Assembly (NCBI GenBank): GCA_902702965.1
Contig: CACRXP010000147.1
Location: 534,961-598,960 of the forward strand
DNA from: Spirometra erinaceieuropaei
Taxonomy: Eukaryota > Platyhelminthes > Cestoda > Diphyllobothriidea > Diphyllobothriidae
Length of the DNA: 64,000 nt
Reading direction: 5' to 3'
Below the pieces are notes generated by a model. The model was given only the letters and a program-made list of their open reading frames with translations. It searched no databases and was not told the origin of the DNA. Below, one piece after another: positions 1-11,039 of the stretch (the first letter of the stretch is position 1; every line of letters starts with the position of its first letter). Both the position numbers and the translations under genes were made by a program.

Positions 1-1670
1 ATAAATGGAGCAGCGTTTTCAACAAAACTTTTAGATAGTTTTTGAATTGAGTGTTCGGCGAGATTTGGTCCTGCGGCCCCACCTGCGTGATGCCATATGA
101 TTAACTCTCTGTAAGAATTTTAATAGATACGAATACGCTGACTTGACAAATATCACGTATTTGCATCTTTCCTACAATTTTGATCCAGCGAGTGACTGTG
201 TAACGGAGGGATGAGTGCTTATACGCCAGCCTCGCTTACTTCGATTATCATTTACCACGCGCTTTCCTTCGCTTGCTTCGAGTCCCCCGCCTGCGTCTTC
301 CATCTGTGATTGAACCTTCCTTACCCTCTCAACCTAGAGAGCGGCTGCGTCGGGGAGTGTGTACACGCAACCGTCATTCGCTTCCCTGTGCGTTCTTAGG
401 GCTCTGCTTGCGCTCCCTTTCCATTCCTAATCCAGAGAGTGGCTAAGTTAAGTATATTAACAAACCTTGTTTTAGTAAGTTAACCATATGGTATCACTCA
501 GGTGGGGTTTCAGAACCAAAGCTCACCAAGTATTCTCTAGTGATTGTTGGGTATTGGTAACACTGTTTCATTAGTTTGGTGAATTACTCAAAAAGAGGTG
601 AAAATGCTGTCGGTTTCCCACACGTCTACATTAGTTTCTTTCGTTTTCTTTTGGTTCACCAAAATCGATCTGGAATTCGGGGCCAGCACAACAGTCTGAC
701 GGCATTTCTGCGACTGTTTCGCTTCGGATTGCATTCACAGAAATGGTTGCTGTGGGTACGACTTTTTCTTAAAGTAGAAAGTTGCATCAAAGGGGATTGA
801 CGGAGATGTGGATTTTTCAAACTGGCAAGGATGAGAGATCGGGACTGAACATTTGAGAAGGAATAAGGGCTTACCGGAACATATTCACTGAACTGCCGAC
901 GCATGACGCACGCAGCTGTCAAGTTCGACAAACATGTGCTGAAAAGCTGAGGCAGCCAGAAAAAAATAAGGAAGATCAACCCGGGGCGGACTTGCTCGGC
1001 GCGACAGTTGCACTTCTGTTCGAATTGGTTTATTTAACGCTTTGACAGTGCTGGACCGATTAAGTTCTTAGAAAGGTCGGTAGTTAAATAAATCTGTTCC
1101 GCTGAACGATTCTCCTTTTTCGAATTTGATTTTTAAAGGCATGATCCACTGCGCAAAAGAATACCATTAAGAGTGAATATTCTACATGCTATCCTGAAAG
1201 ATCCAGCGATCATCTAACGGAACTTCATACGACTTTTAACTCTAACTTCAGGGGTACTGAGGGCGAAATCGCATAACATCCACTGTTTAAAATTCGAGCA
1301 ATTTTGTGCCAGTAGTATACGTTTAGACGACCGGTACCTTTTTCTGTTTATAACTTGGCCCCAGACAGCATGTGGATATTTTTTGTTCTGTTTCTTAAAA
1401 AATGTGATACACATCCTCATTGGTACCTTTATGACTGTCCATTAACCTCGGTTGTTTGGAAATTAAAACCCGTAATGCTTAAGTCTCAAACTTTCACTTT
1501 AATAGACTTTGTATTTTTAGTAAGGTATTAGGCATTAGACCAGAACATTACTGGGTTACGTCACGACTTTTTGAGCGAAGCAAACCTTTGCAATTAATAC
1601 CACCTTTCTCGGCATTCACGCAAAAGGCCTCGGTCGGAACTTATTTCATATCCGCACCTGCAATAGACAA
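1..1670. other. No gene seen
   Basis: Only short frames that do not resemble any protein family I know. No transposon similarity was recognised here, and I see no splice-flanked coding stretch. Confidence 0.5.
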
Positions 1671-1674
1671 AGAC

Positions 1675-1840
1675 CAGCCGCATGTCATACGGGACCGGTG
1701 GTAGTAGGGGGTTTAACACTAACACCTAACGCTAACCCTGATCTAAGCCCAACTCCCAATCCCTAACACTAACCTCTAACCATAACCCTAACCCACAGCT
1801 CTAACCCTAACGTCAACCTACGACCCTTACCCCTAACTGC
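1675..1840. repeat. Degenerate CCCTAA-like dispersed repeat
   Basis: Loose tandem of CCCTAAC/CTAACC variants from about 1715 to 1830, preceded by a motif with GTCATACGGGACCGGTGG and GTAGTAGGGG. The 54.9-kb and 50-kb repeats carry a related flank next to their own CCCTAA/TTAGGG tract, so this is probably a fragment of that dispersed family and not telomeric DNA. The period is irregular and few units match exactly. Confidence 0.6.
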
Positions 1841-2529
1841 TGCGGGTACGAAATAAGATTATACAAAGGCCTCAGCTGGTTGTAAATTTTGACCAGGACG
1901 AATGCTAAAAGACTGAATTTATGAAGCCTCTGGCATATAACACAGCCCCAAGGTGATCCCCCAAATTCAAACCGGAGACAGTTGGTCTCGTTTTCCGGAA
2001 GCACTGGTCGGGGCGGCTACTCAGGGTTTTTAAAGTCTCGGATACTTGCTAAACCAAGTTCCTTCCATGTCCTCAACGGGACGTAGGAGAGGCGTAGACT
2101 GCATGCTTCCACTTGACGACACGAATGTTCGCGAATAGTCTGCCTTAAAAAAATTAACTGCCATCTGCCTGACTACAGTCTCGTCAGAAATGGTGGTTGC
2201 CCATAGCGAGGAAAGAGTTATAGACAGTCCTGGTTGTTTTTTTGTTGCGGCCGCCGTCTCGCGACCTGCCTTCTGCTCCAGCACGAAAGAGCTGCAGAGT
2301 TATCAACGCTGCCATCTGTGAATACTTGCGTAAAATGCGCAACTTCGGAGCTGCAACAGACGGAGTGGTACCCGGCAGACACACGGAGGCGAAAGCATTG
2401 ACAGCTTTGGAGGGGGGAGGGGGGGGGGAAGGGGAAATAACTGTTTGCCATGGGATAAATGCTGCAGTTGGGTATAACAAGTGTCTGTGTGCTATTCCTC
2501 TGAGTAAATATGGCTAAGGACAGTCACAG
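1841..2529. other. No gene seen; G-rich run
   Basis: Contains a G-rich tract (about 2409-2435, with runs of 6 and 9 G separated by single A). Nothing else is recognised. Overlapping short frames on both strands look like chance. Confidence 0.45.
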
Positions 2530-2900
2530 TGCTGCACTGCGATGTGCATGACATTTCGGCTGCTGCGAGAGAGGAGCTCGATCGCGCGCACCTCGCGCAG
2601 TGGACAGAGCATGACTTAACTCATGGCTGAACGGCCTTGCGCGACAGTTACCTCCCTCACCCACGACCGGCGAAGACGCGGAGACGCGGAGTTCGACAAA
2701 GTTGAACGATCCGCCTTCGTGTTCCACACACCCCACCTGCTCCCCACCAAATGCACTGGGCTTTCACGAGGTCTAATTGGATCTCGTATGCGTGGGGGGG
2801 GGGGGTGCCACAGCGGTCATATTAAGAAGGAACCATTGTGGCCTGAACCTCGGCCCTAGGAAGGCCCCCCTCGGCCTGTCAGTTGACAAGCACCCACACC
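2530..2900 (+). repeat. GC-rich dispersed repeat, copy 1
   Basis: Shares blocks with the repeat at 61.3-62.4 kb. The clearest is the segment at 2810-2855 (GCCACAGCGGTCATATTAAG, then a GGAACC and GTGGCCTGA stretch), which matches the copy at about 62140-62185. The CCTCACCCACGACCGG stretch at 2655-2670 resembles the CACTCTCTCC...CCCACCTGG block there. A G run of about 13 lies at 2793-2807. GC content is well above the surrounding DNA. Confidence 0.5.
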
Positions 2901-2959
2901 ATGATTGTTAGTGAGTCGTGATAGCTGTAAGCGCGTAGGATTTATTATAGTTTGGAAAT

Positions 2960-3172
2960 GCGTGTACATTCCCGATCACAACCGACAGGACAACGACTCT
3001 GTGGCTCGGTGGTTAGAGACGTTAGACTTCTAACAGGCCGCGAGTTCGAGCTTCGGGTGCTCCACACTTCGGGGTTGGGTATGACTGGCTGACGACGGCT
3101 AATAAGCTAGAAATGGCCATTCCAGTCTCCCCTGTCTTTGTGGACAATAACATTGTGCATATATATTTGTGT
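2960..3172 (+). mobile_element. tRNA-derived SINE (family H), copy a
   Basis: The head at 3001-3052 has a tRNA-like A box (GTGGCTCGGTGGTTAGAG) and B box (GCGAGTTCGAG), as expected for an internal RNA polymerase III promoter. It is followed by a CACACTTCGGGGTTGGGTATG linker and then a fold resembling a hammerhead ribozyme. The 5' part (ATTCCCGATC, CCGACAGG, CAACG) matches the boundary between units of the tandem array at 20.2-20.9 kb, so the element extends upstream of the tRNA head. It is non-coding and diverged from the other copies at several positions. Confidence 0.75.
3083..3127 (+). ncRNA. Hammerhead-ribozyme-like fold in SINE H copy a
   Basis: Type I layout. Stem I is GACTGG (3083-3088) with CCAGTC (3122-3127). 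The conserved core CTGACGA (3089-3095) fits the consensus CUGANGA. A stem II hairpin (CGGCT-AATA-AGCTA) is followed by GAAA (3110-3113). A minimal stem III follows (A-U closing base pair), with a U before stem I as the predicted cleavage residue. Odd points: the base pair next to the core in stem II is C-A instead of G-C, and this copy also has a G-U in stem II. Activity is uncertain. The fold is seen in sequence; the ribozyme reading is inference. Confidence 0.45.
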
Positions 3173-3786
3173 AAATATGATGAATATATCATGGTAGAGC
3201 GGTGTTGATCGGTCTCCTGCAGTTGCGAGCTGTAGGCAAGCTCCCCAGTTAGTGGTATGTTTACTCAAGTGTTACGTGACCAAGTTGACCAAGGTCTAAG
3301 TCCCGGGTGTCAGCCCCTGGGATGACGACGGAAAATAGACATAAAATGGTCAACATAGCCTTGTTTGCCCTTGTCGGTGGTATTTGGGATGGCAAGATGT
3401 AGTTAAAAAAAGTAAATCATTTCTGAACATCTTGCAATTACATGTTGAGACCTATAGGGGCTCAGTAGCGATGCGAATAAAGAGGACGACAAGTAAGAAG
3501 TCCGCTGCTCACCCTCAGATGACCGTCCACATGATGGCATCCGGCACCTTTTTCAGACGTTTGAACTCCCAGCAGTTACTTCTTTAATTTTTTTGAAAAA
3601 ACCACTTTTATCTGTGTTAAAACATATCATGTCTCGGGGAGAGGGGCAAGCAGCGATTAGATTACTGGACGTATTCGGTCCGTCAGGCCTTAAAGCTTGA
3701 TCAAGAACCCTGGCAGGCGGTCGAATAGCGACCAGCAGTATATGCAGTTAACGTGGTAGTGATTAGGGGAGGGGAGATCAGAAGGA

Positions 3787-3925
3787 CCATTTTTGTTCTG
3801 CTGGTCGTCATCAGCCCGCCTTACTCAACCCCAGGCATGGGAGCAGTTGAGGTTCGAACCCGGGCTCTTTTGGTAACTGAGCGTCAGAATGTCCAGCTCT
3901 CTAGCCATCGAGCCACAGTTTCTTG
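3787..3925 (-). mobile_element. tRNA-derived SINE, related to family H
   Basis: On the minus strand, an A-box-like TGGCTCGATGGCTAGAG (near 3900-3916) and a perfect B box GGTTCGAACC (near 3850-3860) form a tRNA-like head. The following GGGTTGAGTAAGGCGGG then CTGATGA (3808-3814) aligns with the linker and core of SINE H. The CUGAUGA variant at the site where other copies read CUGACGA supports a hammerhead-type core. The GAAA box and stem I are not preserved here. Confidence 0.6.
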
Positions 3926-4119
3926 ACCTATCAGCCGGAATGGGGAATATCAACTTATGCTGGAATGGCGTTCGCCGATCGGTTTACGGGACGGGCTTGA
4001 CTGTTGTGCCTTGGAGTTCTGCGTAGGGTCCTCGCAGGCAGTTGCATAACGACCATGAAACTTCCAACATACCCGGTACTTCGGATCGCATCCGACGAGT
4101 CAGGAAGACTGTAGCTCAT

Positions 4120-4255
4120 TCATTAGAACATAAAACTTGTAACCGTTTAATAACCAAAAGAATCCTGTATTCGAACCCTGGGTGTCCTAAACCTGGGCTT
4201 AATAAGCCAGAAGTGATAATTCTGATCTTTATCTACTTATCCTGTCTGTTTTAAA
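4120..4255 (+). mobile_element. Decayed SINE H fragment
   Basis: Contains a B-box-like TTCGAACCCTGGGTGTCC, then CTTAATAAGCCAGAAGTGAT, and a tail ending in CCTGTCTGTTTT. These align with the B box, the AATAAGCCAGAAA hairpin and the CTTGTCTTTGT tail of SINE H. The stem I partner and the core are lost. Confidence 0.5.
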
Positions 4256-4261
4256 GTGACA

Positions 4262-6050
4262 TCATGCGCCCCCATGTAAAAGCAGAACGACTAACGTTTC
4301 GCCCTAATTCCGTAAAGTCCACCACAAGGCCTAGGGGAAGGGAAAGTGCTGAAAGTAGTATGCATGCTCGGAAGATGTTAGGCCCTAAAAGGCCGAGAGA
4401 TGTACAGAATGCACGAAAGCAGTCCTTGTCCTTCCCCCGAGGCTGGGTTAGACGGTTGTGGAAACTCGAATGGATCTTCATGCCCTGTTCAAGTGTGGAT
4501 CGTCACCCATAAATAACAGGAAATCTTTCCGCCGGTCCACATAACTTATGCTTCAGGAATGGAAACTGAGATGTCAATACCTTTTTTCGCTAAAGAATGC
4601 TTCAAGGACTCGAGACACACATTACTGGGACCTTTTGTGCCTCAAAGGGCACCATCTGACAGCTTTTAGACAGGACGGAATGGGATTAAGGAGGCAAAAA
4701 ATGTCGAACGGCTTATCGAGCCCCCCAGAGGATGACAGGGAAGGTTGCATAAGATGATAGAGGGAAAAGATTCGATCTCCCGGAGGGGGGGGGGGAGAAA
4801 TGTCAACGAATGCAGGGTGGTGGGCTTCTGTGTCACCATGGTTTTTTGCGTTGAGGACTTAACGCACTTAAATTATTCACATCACCGCGCTTGCTGTCAC
4901 GACCGCGTACGCTTCACGTCAAGACTTTTTGTCGCATGCCACGTCTCGCTGCGAACTTGAATAGCCTTCAGCGGTAGGAACAAGCGGCGCGTAGCATGCA
5001 TCGAAGACATGAGACCAAACAGGAACCGAAAGCTGAACAAATATGAAGTGGGACATGTTCCACTATGCGGGGAAGCGAGTTGTCTTTACAGTGGAGCTCG
5101 TCCTCGTAGCATGCACTGACGTCCTTCAGCGCAATATATCCAAGAAGTCGAGTTCCAGTTTTAAAGTCGCGCCATTTCTCTGACACAGCTATAAAGTAAA
5201 TCGACCTGCATATAATGATTCGAAGTGGGCCTGCTTTCAACCAGGAAATTATGAAAAATTAAAAGTATTTAGTCGCTCGAAAACTCCCGTTTGAGATTGT
5301 ATAGACGCATTGAACTGTATACGGAGACAAGTTGGTCAGACGAAAACTTTTGGCGTGATAGCAATAGAAGCAGGTAATTTATGACATGAAGTTGGAGACC
5401 TACTGCCTTCGTGACACAGGAGATTGAACCGAAAGCCAATACGATTCTAACTTTGAATTGGTCTCGGAACATTTTTACTGTCTGCCAGTTTTCCAAACCA
5501 GTCCAAGCAACAATAAGCCAGAAAACTGACTAAGACGTTAAGCACACATAAAAGCCTGCGCACAGTTAACACACAACTAGACTTTGTCAGGTCCCGCACC
5601 TCCGACATTTATCGTTCACCTAATGTTAGCGAATACTACTCGAGACGGTGAATGCACATGTAAAGCAAAGCATGCAGGGGCAACCGAGGATATCTGAGAA
5701 ATGTGAAGGTCTCACCGGATCAGTGGAATTGAGTAGCTGACGTATCTGGGGACCTGGCCGGTCCCCCATTATCAAAGCAGTTTGTGCAAAAAATCGACCA
5801 GAATTTTGAAAAAAACGACTGAACTAGTTGGCTTTAGGCCGATTGATTTTTTATGCTTCTGCTTCCGTGACCTTCTGGCTGTTGTTTGTAAACGTCGGCA
5901 GCCTCCTGCGTTGCGTGTAGTTACCTCAGTTGGGGTCGGTTGCACATGAACTCTCCTTTTGGGTGAATTAGTCGGCGGACCGTGTTTACTCAGTATTCTT
6001 AAGCTCCGTGTGATCGTCTTGTCCTGGTCATGGCGTATGTAATGACCTAG
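4262..6050. other. No gene seen; one G run
   Basis: No recognisable protein, RNA or transposon. A G run of about 11 lies near 4785-4796. All frames are short and overlap one another on both strands. Confidence 0.45.
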
Positions 6051-6151
6051 GACTTTAAGGACCGCAGGATGAGCTAGATGCCTGTTGATGGAGTTGAAAT
6101 CTGAGTACCAAGCCTCAAGTGTGAGACCTTCTGTCCTTGAGATGCCCGGCC

Positions 6152-6421
6152 TCAGACCACCGCTCCTGCAAAGTCAAGACTGTGGCCAGTTCCTCCGATT
6201 TGAATGGCAGGATATGAGTTCAGGTTTAGTTTCCGAGTTGCCAGTTTGTGCACGTGTAGGCGGGTCTGCAATTTCCGCCCGGTTTTCCTTGCGTAGTTGC
6301 AGTCCCTATCGTTACAACGTATCTGATAGACAACTGCTGAGGTTTCAGTGGGTGGCAGTGTGTCTGAGGGTTGCACCAAAAGACGACGAATTGTTGCCTG
6401 GGGTCGATGGGCAATGTCCAC
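6152..6421 (-). pseudogene. PLE1 GIY-YIG endonuclease domain
   Basis: The fragment contains TSAVVYQIRCNDRDCNYARK then TGRKLQTRLHVHKLATRKLN and, further on, TGHSLDFAG. This matches the PLE GIY-YIG domain: a Y-I-C-C start that includes the PLE-specific Cys pair, a TGR-L-R-HK helix and a late GH motif. The second half of the GIY-YIG signature (normally Y-V/I-G) is damaged, reading NYARKTG. A stop follows shortly after the GH motif, and the remaining tail to about 6060 is only partly in frame. The domain normally nicks target DNA for retrotransposition. The first residue at 6421 is not a true start, because it continues the polyprotein. Confidence 0.8.
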
Positions 6422-6469
6422 CCTGGCGGGTTACAAGTTGTGAAACCGCCCCGGAGACTCCTTAAGTGT

Positions 6470-7445
6470 AAAAAATAGTCCTCTGGACTTCCAGATGCTC
6501 ACCTGTGACTGCCGTCTGTTCACTCGGCACTTGCTTTGTTTGATAAGGTAGCTTGGGCGTCCATTGGCCCTAACGACTTTATGAAGGTATTGTCGTCCAA
6601 CTCTTTTGTCGGTTGGTGTGCTGCAGTGTGTTTCAACTCTTTGGAGCAGGGTTCGAACACAACTGCGTTTGTAAGGAAGGGGATACTTTCTGTTAAAGTG
6701 TAGTATTTGTCTTGTGTTGGTGGCTTTTCTGCAACGGGTAGTTTGTATTTATCAAGTTGCACACCGGCGCACAAGGACATCGGGGAAGGGAAGTTGGTCG
6801 TTAGTCGCAGCTTTCATCGTGAACTGGATATTCGGGTCAACCGAGTTCAGTGATTCTTTAAGGTGCTCCACGTCAGATGATTTGACAAAGGCGAAAGTGT
6901 CATTGACGTAACGAGCCTAGAACATTAGTTTATACTTGGTGAACACTAAGTGTCCCATCCGTTGGAGGACCACCTGAGCAATCAGCCCTGATATGGGGGT
7001 GCCCACGGAGGTGCCTTTAATTTACTCATACATCTGTCCATCAAAGGTAAAATATTCTTTCAGGCAATGCCGTAAGAGTTCAGTCAGATGTTCGGACTTC
7101 AGTGGATTGTCTCCTTCGCCGTTGTGGCCAGCCAGAAGTTGTCGCACAATGTCAATCGCTAGTTGTTGCAGAATGGAGTTGAAGAGTAAAACGACTTCAC
7201 AAGATAGTATGGATTCATCTGGCTCCAAGTTTCGGTGTCTTGAACGTTTAAGGAACCGATTAGTAGAAGCCACTTTTGTTGATGAACCTTCCGCCAGGAA
7301 CTTAAGACAAAAAAACATCAATTTTGCACAACCACATGTAGAAGTGTCACGTAGGGCGACGATGGGCACAAGCGGTAGGTTTGTTTCGTGCGCTCTCAGC
7401 AGAAGGTTTGATAATGAAGAGTCTGTGAAGTCGTCCGAACAGTTA
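6470..7445 (-). pseudogene. PLE1 reverse transcriptase, broken
   Basis: Reading leftwards from about 7445, the fingers region shows LPLVPIVALRDTSTCGCAK followed by a KFL helix, as in PLE reverse transcriptases. Next is a block ending LKEYFTFDGQMYE at about 7022, where a TAA stop follows. Then come KGTSVGTPISGLIAQ (PLE motif GTPMGSPISGLIAE) and, near 6900-6912, RYVNDTF, the catalytic YVDD box with its first Asp changed to Asn. A second stop lies just before RYVND. The thumb continues in the frame reading CVRTLLQRVETHC near 6630-6660. A longer minus-strand frame over 6520-6780 is not the PLE frame. In an active element the enzyme copies element RNA into DNA at the target site. Confidence 0.82.
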
Positions 7446-7469
7446 GCTGCTCTATTTCACTGAGTCGGC

Positions 7470-9655
7470 GGGCTCTTAATATTTCTCAGATTATTGACGC
7501 GGATCACTTACATTTGCTAACCTGAGATTGAGGATATGGTAATTTGTTAAGCATTCAGGAAATATCCCAAAAAGAATCCACCGCACTGTGACTGTCTGCG
7601 GTTTTTGGCCTTTTTACGACTTGGTACGGATTCAATTAACGTATGAGTTTCCTGTGCTTAATGCGGCAAAGACATCAGCCTATGTAGCACAAGCGTCAGA
7701 AAACCCAAGAAGCGTTGGCCACGTGTTTTTGGCCCATCTTCGGCTAGAACAAATTGATTTATTAAGCTAAAATTCCCGTTGCCGAGGAGCATTCTCATAG
7801 ATCAGCGTTTGTATATGAATATTTGGGATTTTACGCGTCTTTTCAACCACCCACGGACAGCGTAATTGAAGTAATTGCTTAATAATGTGTGTGTGCGCGC
7901 TTTCAGTCCATTTTCAAGGCCAGTTTCATGACAGGAGGTGCCGAAAAAGACATTTAGCGAATATATTCTACCGGCTGAACTTCGAGAGAGGGAGACTTTT
8001 AATTTTAAAATAATTAGTATACGTAAATACAAACCCTCCCGGTAGTACACGTGGTCGTGCGCAAAACCCCAGGAGGGGCGGATGCTCCCAGCTCCTACTC
8101 CCGATGCTAACACTAGCCTCAACCCTAACATTGGTTCTGATCTTAGCCCTGATTTTATCTCACCCTTAATCTTAACTCAACTTGCCCCTAATCCCCATAG
8201 CAGTTGACTGAACACCCCTGGAATAGAGAGGTTCCCATTTCCTTATCTTGCTGTCATATTTTGCTTGTATTTGCCTCTCGTGAGACACAACTTTAAATGT
8301 CTTGCTGTGCATTTTTCTCTGGCAGCTTCATGTGACTCTATATGTTCACATCAAAAGCAACTTGACGCTCATGGAATATTGCAGTAAACAGGAATCACAC
8401 CATAGACTTTGTTAAAGGCCTTCATAAACCTGTGGATCCCAGAATTCCCACATAGGGGCAAAAATGTCTCAAAAATTCGCAGATTTCAAAATACTTTGAT
8501 GCTAAGATATCCTCTTTCCTTAAGTGCAGTAAATGTGGACAACGTTACGTGTAACAAGCCGATTTTATAAATGGCCTTTCTTACGAATTCCTGATATAAC
8601 AGACAGTTACGGATAGCCGAAATAAATAGAAAAAAGAAGCCCGCCTAGACGAAGCGATGACCTTTCGGAGTGTGAGTAATGCAGATGTTTATGTTTATGC
8701 ACCTTTTCAGGGCGCAAGACAAGCTTTTTAAAGCTTCTATGAAGACTTGTTCTCTTGAGGGTCAGGCATGTGGTCCTGCAGGGGATAGCACAAGCTCGCA
8801 ACATTGTTTGTTTTATTAACAAGTGAGGCAAAAAGTGTTCGTTGCCTCCCGGTGACCCCAAGTGCACAACCGCTCCTTGCCTGTTACGAATACTAACAGT
8901 TTGCGACCAAACAGAAGGAAGATCAGGAAATTCGCCTTCCTGACGCACAGACCGCCAACGCAGCATGCACATTATATGGCCACTTTGGAGATTGCCAAGA
9001 ACTGAAGGAAGTTCCAATGAATGAAGTCAAAGTTCCACGTTTTTTCGATAAAATCACTCTTCCACTTGCTCCTTACCAAAACTATATCCGAAGCGTCCCT
9101 AAATTCGCCATCCTCTTCCTCATCAGCATCAGCGCCACCGCATCGTTGTAGGCAACATCGCTAGCATTTTCAGTTTTGTTTATAACTGCTTCAGTTTCAA
9201 CTCTGAAATTCTCGCACCTGAGCTTTTCCGCTCAGACGTGACCAACGCGTCTTTAAAAGGGCCCGACGCATTAACAGGTCAGCCTGTGGCTGCTTCAGGT
9301 TTCTGTTCTAGCTGACAGACATGTAAAACAAAAACAGAAAACTCCAGCGGATCTGCATGCCACAAAGAGTTCGTGACTTCTCAAGAGAAAGGTCACGAAG
9401 TTCCTTCAAATACACAGACCTCGCATTCCAAGCGCACGAAAGTAATACTGTGCGAAAGAAAAGACCGTTCTTCAAAAGAAGGCGTTGTTCAGCTTATAAC
9501 TTATTATTTATTAGGTGAAAGTAATTTATTTAATCAAAAAACATCAGATCAAAAGACGACTTTATAATAAGCATAATGTAATGGACGGTAAGAAGGGGAA
9601 ATGCAATAAAACGAGTGGATAATAAAATTAAATAGCAAATACAAAGTATTAACGC
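7470..9655. other. No gene seen; one unrecognised open frame
   Basis: Contains a loose CCCTAA-like tract (8100-8200) and a minus-strand open frame at 8607-9017 of 136 codons. That frame opens at TTG, not ATG, and its translation is not recognised. A splice-acceptor-like CCTTCAG lies just inside its start on that strand, so a decayed exon is possible but unsupported. Confidence 0.4.
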
Positions 9656-9660
9656 TTTCA

Positions 9661-11030
9661 ATCAGGAATGGGTGCACAGCGATATATTGGCTTTCCGAAG
9701 CAAACAGGCTCCGTATGGGTGGCAAAGATCACGAACAGGCAACCAGATACCAGGCCGAATTCGGTCAGGTTATGATAGCAGAGGGGGAAGGGACGACAGA
9801 GAATGCGGTAGCTTGATACAGTACTGTTTCGGGTTTATTTTGCCTTCATTCAACGTACCATAACTCTGATCAACAGCTGAGACCAGAAACACAAAGATTT
9901 GCACAGAAAAACCTGGCGCAGTTGGTCCATCACCAGATGGGCCATAAGCACTTAATCGAACCGAAGTTCATCAGTGCCTCGCCACCTGCTAGTATGACTT
10001 GACCAACTTCGACCTGGTACTTGGTTGCCTGTTCGTGATCTTTGCCACCCATACGGAGCGTGTTTGCTTCGGATGGCCAGCAAATCGGTGTGCTGATAGA
10101 GATGCCACAGGAATAGAAGTTTCAAGATGTTCACGTACTGACAGGTCGGTAGTAGAGTCAGCAGGTGTAATCGTAAACATTTTATCCTCTGCACATTGAG
10201 ACCTTTTTCCTCCGTCGAATTAATTTGCGTTTTTTTTCTGGTAGTAAACTACTTCAAGTCTTAAATCGTTATTGAAATATCGTCGTTTTCAATCAATTGT
10301 CCGCAAAGATGGGTTTTATGCTATGTAAGTCAAACCTTCAGACCAAATTCCTTCAAGTTATGACAGCAACGTCTGTATTTCCATTGACCGTAGCAAAATC
10401 GAAAGTACCATAGGGAAGGGACAACAGAGAATGAGGGTAGATTGACAGAGTGCTGGTTTGGGCATACTAGGCCTTCATTTGCACACATACGAAGCTTGTT
10501 TACTTTGGAAAGCCAATAGATCGGTGTGCTCTCGTTCCTGATAAGCTAACTGTCTGTCTGCAGGTTCAGAGAATGGCGAGGCACTGATGGACATCGGTTC
10601 GATAATGTGCTCATAACCTATCTTATAGATCCCGTCTGCTGACCATTTGGGCCGCGCACTAGCATGTGCTAATGTTCCTGGTCCCAGCTGCTGGTGGTGA
10701 GGGTTATGATTGGCTGAATGAAGGCAAAATAAACCCGAAACAGTACTGTAACAATCTACCCGCATTCTCTATCGTCCCTCCTTGCTGCTATTAGGACTTG
10801 GTCGACTTCGGCCTGGTAATTGGTTGCTTGTTCGTGACCTTTGCCACCCATACGGAGTTTGTTTGCTTCGGGAAGCCAATAGATCGGTGTGCGCCCATCC
10901 CTGATTAATTAAATACCCGATCTGCAGCGACAGAGAATGACAGGTGGTGAAGCACTGATAAACTTGGTTTCGATGAAGTGCTTATGACCCATCGGGTAGA
11001 CCCCAGTGGTGGACCAACTGCGCCAGGCTG
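9661..11030. repeat. Cluster of inverted and direct copies of one dispersed repeat
   Basis: A block reading GAATGAAGGCAAAATAAACC, then a GAAACAGTACTGTA block, then TTTGCCACCCATACGGAG and GTTTGCTTCGG lies at 10716-10915 (+). It recurs inverted at 9661-9851 (-), about 190 bp with only scattered differences. A second module containing GGACCAACTGCGCCAGG lies at 10945-11027 (+) and inverted at 9911-9988 (-). Further partial (+) copies lie at 10010-10100 and 10490-10700. The open frames inside are repeat-derived. No transposase or tRNA head was recognised. Confidence 0.75.
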
Positions 11031-11039
11031 ATTAGTTTC

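Larger units (their letters stand above)
6060..7460 (-). mobile_element. Penelope-like element (PLE1), degenerate
   Basis: Minus-strand remains of a Penelope-like retroelement: reverse transcriptase followed by a GIY-YIG endonuclease, the standard PLE order. The 5' half of the element and its terminal repeats are not recognisable. The coding region is broken by at least two stops and by frame changes, so the copy is dead. A related PLE tail occurs at 23.5 kb and a different PLE type at 17.6 and 32.1 kb. Confidence 0.85.

Noticed and set aside
1715..1830. Interstitial telomere
   Set aside because: Units are irregular, and the same kind of tract at 50 and 55 kb sits inside a dispersed repeat with its own conserved flanks.
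2242..2517. Frames around the G-rich run at 2.4 kb as a gene
   Set aside because: Poly-Gly/Pro translations on both strands; no similarity and no splice context.
3787..3830. Working ribozyme in the 3.8-kb SINE
   Set aside because: The CTGATGA core is present, but GAAA and the stem I partner are missing.
6520..6780. Minus-strand 86-codon frame as the PLE product
   Set aside because: The PLE thumb similarity is in a different minus-strand frame of the same stretch; this one is a shadow.
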